Assembly: GCA_958009085.1 (NCBI GenBank)
Contig: OY253686.1
Location: 558,001-622,000 of the forward strand
Direction of reading: 5' to 3'
Length of the DNA stretch: 64,000 bases
Origin: Protoeuglena noctilucae
Lineage: Eukaryota > Chlorophyta > Pedinophyceae > Marsupiomonadales > Marsupiomonadaceae
Below the pieces are notes generated by a model. It was not told the DNA's origin, made no database searches, and saw nothing but the letters and a program-made list of their open reading frames with translations. The position numbers and the translations under genes were made by a program. Shown here piece after piece: positions 44,995 through 53,689 of this stretch (position 1 is its first letter; each line of letters opens with the position of its first letter).

Positions 44995-47900
44995 CCAATC
45001 ACTCATCATCACTCCCATCACTCCCGTTCCCACTTACCAACCCAGGTGACGATCGTGATGAACCGGGAGTTCAAGGGCGCGGGCTTCTTGGTGACCCCCA
45101 AGGAGGTGGTCTTCCGCGACTTCGAGGTGGGCGAGACCTATCGCCAGAAGATCACTCTGACGAACGTCTTTTGGACCAAGAACACCTTTAAAGTCATGGA
45201 GATGCCGCCGGAGGTTCGAAACTTCTTTGACGTCGAGTACAGCTTCCCCGGATTGGTGTCTGCGGGCATCACCTGCGACGTCTACGTCAACTTCGAGCCG
45301 AAAAGGAACGAGGACATCGCGACGCACATCCCGATTATCACCCAAACGGGACCGGTCACCGTGCCCGTGCGATGCCTGCGCAAGCGCGCCACTTTGTCCC
45401 TGTCCGCTCCCATCGTCTATTTCCAGAAGATCACCATCGGAGAGGCGAAAGAGCAGCAGGCGCAGATCATCAACAACGGGGCATTGGCGGTGGATTTCAA
45501 ATGGGAGGTCGTGTCGATCGAATCGGCGCTCAAGGAGCCCCCGGCGGAGCAGGTGAGGGGGGGTGGGGGAGGGTTAGGTTGGGTGCATGTGGGTACGGGG
45601 GTTGTATGTATGTATGTATGTTTGTTTGTTTGTTTGTTTGCCTCACACCCCCCAAAGCGCCTGATGGAGCTCAAAGAGCCCATCATCCACCCCCTCTCAC
45701 CCCCACTCACCTTCACTCACCCCTCACCCCCTTCAGAAGAGCCTGATGGAGCTCAAAGAGCCCATCACTCACACCCTCTCACCTTCACTCACCCCCACTC
45801 ATTATCACCCTCACACCCCCTCTCACCAACATTCACCTCCACTCACCCCCCCAGAAGCGCCTGATGGAGCTCAAAGAGCGCGGCGCGGACGACTGGGCTT
45901 TAGAACGGCTCTTCAAGGAGAACATGAGCGCCGCTCGACTGAAAGAGCTTGGATTTTTACTGTCGGAATGGAAGGGGTCCGTCAAGCCCTACAGCCGCAC
46001 CTCCTTCAGCGTCAGCTTCCAGCCCCCCGGCATCGGCATTTGCACGGCCAAGCTCCGTGCTGCCTTCACGGTGCACGATGATGTCAAGGAATATATCCCC
46101 GAAGTGGAGTTGGAGCTGCGGGGCGACGCGGGGGACTTGCCGGTGGTGTGCGAGAGCCAAGTGATCGATTTGCAGTGTATGATACGGGGGCAGGCGTATA
46201 CCGTGCCATTGCGCATGGTCAATCGCAGCAGCGTGGCCATCAAGTGTTTCCTGCAGCGAAACCAGGTCATGCAGAAGTATCTGCAAGTGTACCCGGGGGT
46301 GGGGTACGTGCAAGCACACGACACGTTCGCCTTCAGCCTCAAGTTCAAGGCGAGTGGTTGTGGTGTGGGATTAACTATAAGATTGATATGATTGTTTCAC
46401 CATGTTATGTATATAGCATGATTGTTTCACCATGTTATGTATATAGCATGTCAGCCTCAAGTTCAAGGCGAGTTGGGTGGGGTGGCTGGGGTGTGTGGGA
46501 TGAGATGGAAGTACAATGATGCACTAAAGCTAGCTATATGATTATCCAGCGATGCATGAATTGTAACACTATCAGTGATGCATTCGCGGTCTCCCTGATC
46601 GACTCCCACCAACACCGTATCATTACTATGTTCCCCACCCACTACCCGCAGCCGACGTCGGAGATGCTGGACGAGATCAAGGGATTCGCCAAAGTGTCGC
46701 GTGACGGTGACGACGGTGACTTTGAGATCCCCATGCGCGTGGCGGTGCCGGACCAGGCGCTGCCGGCCACCTTCACGCTCAAGGGGAGCCTGGTGAGTGA
46801 ATGGATGATGAGAGAAGAAATAAGGTTGCTATAACTGTGATTGCTATGGCCACCTCCACGCTCAAGGGGAGCCTGGTGCGTGGGAGATGGGGGATGAGAG
46901 ATGAGACAAGGAGTAACAGTGATATAACTGTGAAGGGTATGGTTACCTTCAAGCTCACTGTTCTCTCGCTATCAACATCAATTATCATCATCGCTTACTC
47001 CCTCACCCCAGACCACCTCCGACATCCGCCTGGAGCCCACTTCGTTGGACTTTGGCGACTGCGCGCTGGGCGAGGCCACCGGCCTGCACCTGACGATGAC
47101 CAACCTGGCGCGGCTGCCCCAGAAATACGGATTCTGCAATCTGAGGAGGGGGCTGCAGGTGCAGCCCAACGACGGGTTCGGGACGCTGCTGCCGGGGCAG
47201 ACCGTGTCGTGCGTGGTGTCCTATACACCGGACATATCGGGTGAGTGATTAGGGGATTATTAATGTAGATATGTTAGATGTTGACGACGCTTGCCGTGTC
47301 GTGCGCGGTGTCCTATACACCGGACATATCGGGTGAGTTTATACAGTAGTTATAAACGGATCGATTCATAACAAACAGGCACTGTGTCGTGCGTGGTGTC
47401 GTACACGCCAGACATATCGGGTGAGACAGCGACTGGGGGAGGGTGGATATGAGTAACCATTACTCAACTTATACACTGTCTCTTGCCCCATTCCCCTCAC
47501 TCCTCACCTCTCACCCCCCCCAGGCACCCACCACTTCCCCTTGGACCTCCGCACCCTCACACCCCACCTCACCTCACACCCCCACTCAGCCCACCTCCCC
47601 GCTCACTCTCATATTTGAACCCCCCCCCCCCCCCCCCCAGGCACCCACCACTTCCCCTTAGACCTCCGCACCCTCCTGGGCCGTCACTTCGTCATCCCCT
47701 GTCGCGCCGTGGTGACTCCGTTACCCGTGCTATTCGACAAGAATAGAGTCACCATGCCCGTCACCGAAGTGGGGAGGAGCTCGCAGACATCCGTGAGATT
47801 GAGGAACCAGAGCGCCACGCACTGCTACACATTCCAGGCGAGTGTGTGGAAGAGTAGTTGTGGCTAGTATATGAATGGTTATGGAGTAGAGGTGAGGGTT

Positions 47901-50745
47901 ACAGCTGAGTACCACGCACTGCTACTCATCCCAGGCGAGGGCAGATGCAGGGGTTGTGTTGTTCTTGCTGTTGTGTAGGTTAAGAAGAGAGAGTATGCAA
48001 CTGCTACCTCACAGCCTCACCCTCACCCGCACCCCCACCCTCACCCCCACCCCTCACTTTCCCCCACCACAGTTCACCGTCCCGCTGTCTTCCCGCATCA
48101 AGGTCTCCCCCAATGTCGGCCGCCTGTCAGTCAACTCCACCATAAGAGTGGAGGTTTCCTACAGTCCTAAAGAAGAGGACTTTGGGGAGCTGGGGGAGGC
48201 GGGGATCATGAAACCTGGGGGGGAAATGAGGGGTGAGGGTGGGGGCGAGGGTGGGGATGGGGTTGGGATAGAAATGACTAAGGGGTTGGACTGTGTAGTA
48301 CTGCTGTGTTGAGTTGTTTTTAGACCAAACACATCACTGCACTGCAGCAAAGCACATCAAACACCACACCACACTCCACCCACACCCACCCCTGAACCCC
48401 TCCAGACGCCGGCAGCGAGGTGGCCCCCGGCACGGAGGACGCCCACCTGTGGGTGCAGCGGGGCGACTGGACGGTATCGTGCTTTCTGCGGGAGGAGGAG
48501 TACGTGCCCGAGGGACCCAGGCTGTCGATCAAGCCCAGCGCGGCACGGGAGATGGAGAGCTTGAAGCAGGACGCCAAGGACGCACCGGGGGTGGAGGTCA
48601 TGCCCATACACCTGCAGGTGAGGGTGGGGAGAGGGGTGGGATGGGGGTATGGGCATGCGCTTGCAGGTTAGGGGTGGGTGATGGTGGGGTGATGGTGCGG
48701 TAAGTGTCAAGGTCATGCCCAGTTACTCTCACAATTACTTCACTACTGCGGCAGCTCTTGCGCTTAGCCATTACCCTCACTGCCACCCCCACTGCCACCC
48801 TTACCCCCACCCCCACACATCCCCACCCCCTCCCCCATTCACCCCTCAGGTCGTCACGGCCGCCAAGCTCCCCGAGCTGGTCTTGGACGGCCCCGTGGAG
48901 TGGCGCCCCGAGATCGCCAGCTACCAAATGAACTTCGGGGAAGTGGCATTGGGACAACGAGTCCTCAAGAACCTCACCGTGTTCAACAACGGGCCGCGCA
49001 AGACGTTCCCAGTGTTATCGGCCCTCAATCACCGCGAGACATTCTCGGTGGTCAATCCAGCCCAGGAAATCGCCCCATTGACCGGGCACGGCCTGCTGGT
49101 GGCTTACTGCCCTGAGAAGGCGGGCAAGCACAGGGAGTTGCTGACGCTGTCCAGCAGGCACACGTCGGTGAAAGTGGCGCTGGTGGGGACGGGCATATCG
49201 CCGTCGTTCGAAGTCGACAAGGACCGGTGAGGGTGGCATGGTATGTGAGATAAGACTGTATGTGAGATGAGAGCTGTTGGTATATGTAGCAAACAAGGAC
49301 CGGTGAGGGATTGTGGGAAGTGGGTTGGGATTTATATGGTATGCGACTGAAGCCACACCTACGCCATCCATTCCACTACCGCTGCCCTCACCCTCCGCCC
49401 CTCGCAGCCCCACCACCCCTCACACCCCCTCACCACCCCACCCCTCACACCCCTTCACCCCTCACCCCACCCCTCACACCCCCTCACCACCCCCCAACCC
49501 CTCACCCCTTCCCCCCCCAGCCTGGACCTGGGCGATGTGTACCGCGGAGAGACCGCCACGGAGTCCTTCACCATCGAAAACACCTCTCCGTTCCCGCTCA
49601 AATACAAGCTGCAACTGAAGGAGGGCGCGCACACCAACATCGGCGGCACGCCCGTGTTTGTGGTGAAGCCCAGTGAGGGAACGATTCCCAGCGAGGGGGC
49701 GCAGGAGGTGGAGGTCACGTTCCTGCCGGACCATGAGTACCTGTACTTCGAGAACGTGCTGGTGAGGATGGGCGGAATGTGATGTGGTGTGATGTGCTGG
49801 TGAGGGTTTGAGTACCTGTACTTCGAGAACGTGCTGGTGAGTGGACTATGTGATGTGGTGAGGTGATGCAAGGGAGTTGACTATGAAGGGCCGTCGTGTG
49901 CGAGCGTGCTGATGAGAGAACGGTGCTGCGTGCATGTGACTAACATCGCATAACAGCCAACGTGCTCCTGTAGTCCACAAACAATCCTAACAACACTCAC
50001 CCACCTCTTCCCCCTCACTCGTCCCCCAGAGTGTGTTGGTTCCCAATCAGGAGGAGGACGTGACCGTGAGCCTGCAGGGGCGGTGCTGGGAGAAGGGCAT
50101 GTACATTATTGGGGGGGACCGAGTCACGGCGATCGAGGACCCGTTCAAGTCCAAGCAACTCGCCAAGGTGAGGGGGGGGTGGGGGTGCGGGTGGTGGTAA
50201 TCTCCAGCCCGCGATCAACCCCAGTGATATCACCCCTCACCCCTCATCTCACCACCTCACTTACCACAACCCCTCACCCCTCTCCCTCATCCCCCTCCTT
50301 GCAGTTCGAGGGCCTCAAGCCCGCCATCAACCTGACCCTCACCTTCCCGAACGAAGTCTTCCCGGGCGAAGTTTCCAAGGGGACGCTCGAAGTGGGCAAC
50401 TTGAACGCCCTAGCCGGCAAGGAGAAAGGGGACTTCCAAGTGGTCGAACTGAGCCACGCCAACAAGGAAGCGGGATGGTCCGTGTCGCCCGAAAAGGGCA
50501 CGGTCGACCCCGGCCGGCGCGTGCCCCTCACCTTCAGCTTCCGCTGCCCCGACGACCCCGGCCGGCTCAACCTGGCCTATCTGGACATGGGCGGGTGGAT
50601 CGAGGCGTCGATCGACGTGGTGTTGAAGGGAGGGTTCCCGGCACCTAAGGACGCGGGGGGTACGGTGTACCGCATCCGGGCCAGGTGCTACATCAAGCCG
50701 GCGAGGAAGAAGGCGGCCAAGAAGGGGCTCAGGTTCAAGGGGTGA
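40798..50745 (+). CDS. CFAP74: CFAP74-like ciliary central-apparatus protein with ASH/MSP-type domains
   Basis: Large axonemal protein. The start is ATG 40798 or, in frame, 40858 (MSDAEDAGLDAPIDGDF). An acidic N-terminus is followed by about 500 residues of charged coiled coil across short exons (for example RMMKDLQSQVEALEAEADR near 42003, RQRDIEQRLARKQKALESR near 43739 and RETAAKRVEEEYKEKFQKEM near 43980). A linker (DPTGRVPVHPSEVAMVKPSG near 44250) leads to repeated Ig-like ASH/MSP domains: FLVTPKEVVFRDFEVGETYR (about 45087), RLEPTSLDFGDCALGEATG (about 47025), YQMNFGEVALGQRVLKNLTV (about 48922), LDLGDVYRGETATESFTI (about 49522) and LTFPNEVFPGEVSKGTLEVG (about 50340). It ends KKGLRFKG before the stop at 50743-50745. 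Coiled coil plus four or more ASH domains fits CFAP74 (C1d projection). HYDIN is much longer, so CFAP74 is preferred. Two introns have GC donors (46350, 47838). Confidence 0.7.
42841..43050 (+). repeat. Three tandem copies of a splice acceptor plus exon start (CFAP74-like)
   Basis: CAG followed by CAAGCGCGCCGTCAACGC occurs at about 42842, 42932 and 43018. Only the last leads into a long open exon (RLKAILRIREKVAELNERQ); the first two run into non-coding sequence and are decoys or alternative acceptors. Confidence 0.88.
44904..44993. repeat. (AAT)30 microsatellite in a CFAP74 intron
   Basis: Ninety bases of uninterrupted TAA/AAT trinucleotides, about 50 bases upstream of a splice acceptor at 45045. 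It lies between an acceptor echo (44848-44868) and the real acceptor. Confidence 0.95.
45603..45640. repeat. (TATG)n(TTTG)n microsatellite in a CFAP74 intron
   Basis: About four TGTA units followed by five TTTG units, between the donor at 45553 and the first of three acceptor echoes. Confidence 0.9.
45654..45880 (+). repeat. Three copies of an exon start in one CFAP74 intron
   Basis: GCCTGATGGAGCTCAAAGAGC occurs at about 45659, 45741 and 45859. The last, preceded by CCCCCCCAGAAGC, begins the long exon (RLMELKERGADDWALERLF); the first two are intronic copies. Confidence 0.88.
47201..47426 (+). repeat. Three tandem copies of an exon end with its splice donor (CFAP74-like)
   Basis: The true exon end VSCVVSYTPDISG plus GTGAGT (47201-47246) is followed by two diverged copies inside the intron (47293-47338 and 47380-47426), each still carrying TCGGGTGAG. 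Spacing is about 92 and 87 bases. Confidence 0.9.
47620..47638 (+). repeat. Poly-C tract acting as a splice-acceptor pyrimidine tract
   Basis: Nineteen consecutive Cs immediately before AG at 47639-47640, the inferred acceptor of the exon starting GCACCCACCACTTCC in the CFAP74-like gene. Confidence 0.85.
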
Positions 50746-51143
50746 TGGAGTTGGGGGTGTGGTATATCAAGCCGGGCAGGGAGGGGCTCAGGTTCAAGGG
50801 GTGATAAGAGTTGGGGGGCTGGATTGCTACGTCAAGCGAGTTGAGGAGGGGTGATGTGTGTGCGGTGACTGGGGAGCGAGGGGTAGCGGTGGGTGTGGGG
50901 TTGGTATTAGGGGTGGATGTGGGGTACCGTGTTGTAACGAGCCAGGCTTTGGGTCTTTCTATAACTGGGTACCTGTGTGTTTCTCCTGCTTGCACTGTGT
51001 CGCGGGGACGAGTGCAACACACGTTTGCCATGCAGCGGCTGCCCTGCTGCACCTCGTCTCAACGAGTGCAGCCGGAACGCAGTACTAGTGCGATAGTCCG
51101 TGCTGCTCCAAAGCGTTCAAATATGATATGATCACGTCAAGGT
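50746..51143. other. Convergent intergenic region
   Basis: Contains the CFAP74-like 3' UTR, including a degenerate copy of its last coding bases and stop (50763-50805 resembling 50691-50745), and the CIAO1 3' end. Nothing else was recognised. Confidence 0.45.
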
Positions 51144-52335
51144 TCAAATCATGTCGACGTCGACGCCGAGCCTCCACAGTCGCACCGTGCCGTCGTCCCC
51201 GCACGTCGCGAGCACGCCATCGCCGCCAGGACGCCACTGCACGCAATTCACGTCCCCGGGAGGGTGCGCTTCTGGCACGGTCGCTAGAACCTCATACCCA
51301 CCCCCGCCACTGTCCCCATCCCAGTCGCCATTGCGCCCAAACACCTTGACGCTGTTGTCCCGCGAGCACGCCGCGATGCGCCCCTTCTCGTCCATATCCA
51401 CGGCGTACACGGGGCCCCCGAAGTAGCCCTGCAAGGTAGCTGCATGGCGCCACACCCCCGCCCCGTCCGGCCGCCACACCTTCACATCCCCAGCCTCCGA
51501 ACACGTCGCCATCTCCGATCCGTCCGGACGAAAAGAAACCATCCATACCGTCGACGCGTGGCCCCCCGACGCCTGACTCAGCTCTTGCATGCGTTCCCAT
51601 CGGTCGGGCCCCGCCTCTCGCCAAAGGCTCGCGGTGTCGTCGTAGCTGCACGACGCGAGGATCTCTCCGCCCGGATGCCATTTCACGCATTTCACGTCCT
51701 GCGCGTGCGCGCCCTGCTTCACGTCGACGGCCTCATACTCCCCGCCCCCGGCGTCCTCCCAAACCCACACTGCGCGCGGAGACGCTGCGGCATGCTCGTA
51801 GTCGGTCACCGCGCGATTTAATATATGTATTCGCATCGTTACGCGCCGCTCGCCTGACTTGTCGCGGCTGCAGGTGGCCACCAGGTCGTTGCGCGGGTTG
51901 CACGCCACGCCCTTGACCTCGTTCTCGTGGCCCTCGAGCAGCCCGACCTGTTCCCACACGTCCCCGGACTGCTCCCAGACCGCCACCGTCGCATCGAAGC
52001 TCCCGGACAGCAGCCGCCGCCCGTCGCGCGTCCAGCTCACCGCCCGGACCGTCCGCGCGTGGCACTTCTCCAGCACCGCCGCGCAAGCCCACCGCCCGAA
52101 CTGCGCGTTGAAGCTCCACACGCGCACGGTTTTGTCCGCGCCGCAACTCGCCAGCTGCGACCCGTCCGGCGACCACGCCACCGCCCACACTGCAAAGAGG
52201 GTCGACGCGGGTCGATGCGCGCTGGGAGCCGTTCGCTTTGACACGCATCGCGCCGGCGATGAAAGCATCTCCGACGCACCGCAGCCCTCGTGGCCCTCCA
52301 GCGCCTGCACGAGCTCCAGCCCGCCCGCCGGCATG
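51144..52335 (-). CDS. CIAO1: CIAO1 cytosolic iron-sulfur assembly WD40 protein
   Basis: Seven-bladed propeller of the cytosolic Fe-S targeting complex (with MMS19 and CIAO2) that delivers clusters to nuclear and cytosolic apoproteins. The start, complementary to 52333-52335 (MPAGGLELVQALEGHEGC), splices near 52280 to VWAVAWSPDGSQLASCGADK at about 52190. Blades follow: VRAVSWTRDGRRLLSGSFDA, HENEVKGVACNPRNDLVATC, VKCVKWHPGGEILASCSYDD, STVWMVSFRPDGSEMATC, VYAVDMDEKGRIAACSRDNS and VNCVQWRPGGDGVLATCGDD. ASCGADKTVRVW and ASCSYDDTASLWRE are CIAO1 hallmarks. The stop is at 51144. The second intron (51853 down to about 51775) joins DKS to VWVWED only if a GC donor (GCGAGC) is used, so it is a GC-AG intron. 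At about 340 residues it has the family length. Confidence 0.92.
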
Positions 52336-52822
52336 TGCGCTCCCCGGCGCTGCCCCGAGGAGTCTCTCGGCGGAAACACCAATCTCCACCGCCAGTCGCG
52401 ATGGCATAGGGTGGTTTCACATGCCCGCGTTGGCGAGCATGTCTTCCCTATAGCGATGCACTCGTGTCTGACCACCGGCACTCTGCCACTGGCGATCCCA
52501 GACGTGGCCTTGAGGGCCCGCGCGCTGTCACCGCACTCGGACAGTCACGTGGTAGTCGTCACAGCCGGCATCGAGGAGATCGCCTCTTCGCACGACCGCA
52601 CCGGGTGAGCGTGCCTTGGCTCCCGCATTTCAGCCGCGCGCGCGCCTTTCGTTCGTCGATACAGAGTCCCTCGTTTGCGTCGGAGTTATTTGTGGCCGGT
52701 GCGGTACTTGGAACTCCCCGAGATCCCCTCCACGCGCGCGCTGCGGGCTCGTCGTCTCAACGGCCCTCGTCGCAGCGCAGGCGGCCATCCCCGCGCGCGC
52801 TCCCGGCATCCTCGCGGCGGTC

Positions 52823-53201
52823 GGCACGCTTGTGATTGCTTGTTCCCGCGCGCAACGTGCTCGCGGCCGCGAGAGGCTCGCGCGGCTCGCTGGTGTGCCG
52901 GGACCGGTCGAGACCCTGAACGGCTGGCCGCGCGCCCATCGTACGGCGGAATGCCCGTCGCCATTGGCTGCCGCGTCGTTTCTGTCATTCAAGGCCCGTC
53001 GACGGTCCTTTAGCCGATAGAGTCCGGGCGCGTCGGCCCGGGGACCCCCTTTTCCCCCACCCGCTGTGACCGTGCGTCCCCGCCGCGTTTCTTTTCCAAT
53101 TCGAGCCTCGTACGCTCTTTCGCTGTACGTGCCCTCGTGGCGGGGGCGCAGAGTCCCGGAGGCGCAGAGCCCGATCCCTTTCCCTCCCCTCGCGCAGGGC
53201 A
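52823..53201. repeat. 379-bp tandem duplication, copy 1
   Basis: Starts GGCACGCTTGTGATTGC and ends at the AGGGCA just before the next GGCACGCTTG. It contains an inverted CCAAT box (ATTGG, 52963-52967). No ORF in it resembles a known protein. Confidence 0.93.
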
Positions 53202-53580
53202 GGCACGCTTGTGATTGCTTGTTCCCGCGCGCAACGTGCTCGCGGCCGCGAGAGGCTCGCGCGGCTCGCTGGTGTGCCGGGACCGGTCGAGACCCTGAAC
53301 GGCTGGCCGCGCGCCCATCGTACGGCGGAATGCCCGTCGCCATTGGCTGCCGCGTCGTTTCTGTCATTCAAGGCCCGTCGACGGTCCTTTAGCCGATAGA
53401 GTCCGGGCGCGTCGGCCCGGGGACCCCCTTTTCCCCCACCCGCTGTGACCGTGCGTCCCCGCCGCGTTTCTTTTCCAATTCGAGCCTCGTACGCTCTTTC
53501 GCTGTACGTGCCCTCGTGGCGGGGGCGCAGAGTCCCGGAGGCGCAGAGCCCGATCCCTTTCCCTCCCCTCGCGCAGGGCA
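53202..53580. repeat. 379-bp tandem duplication, copy 2
   Basis: Appears identical to copy 1 throughout (its ATTGG box is at 53342-53346) and is followed by a short third start, GGCACGGAGG. It ends about 110 bases before the GH32 start codon. The lack of divergence means a very recent duplication or an assembly artefact. Confidence 0.93.
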
Positions 53581-53689
53581 GGCACGGAGGACCCGCCCAG
53601 GGGCACGCCGGGCGGACCCTGCGCCCTCGCGCCGGACCCGCCGTATTCTTAGCATTGATCGCGTCGCCGGGAGCTGGAGCTTCGGCCAT

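Larger units (their letters stand above)
52336..53689. promoter_or_regulatory. Divergent intergenic region between CIAO1 and the GH32 gene
   Basis: About 1.35 kb of GC-rich DNA. More than half is the 379-bp tandem duplication. Because the GH32 start lies just downstream, the duplication probably doubles part of its promoter (inference). Confidence 0.45.

Noticed and set aside
44827-45041. Poly-Asn coding exon through the AAT array
   Set aside because: The frame is open by chance of the repeat, but there is no in-phase acceptor before it; the strong acceptor CCCAG at 45041-45045 starts the exon.
40798-50745. HYDIN as the identity of the ASH-domain protein
   Set aside because: HYDIN is several times longer and lacks an N-terminal coiled coil of this size; coiled coil followed by a few ASH domains fits CFAP74 better.
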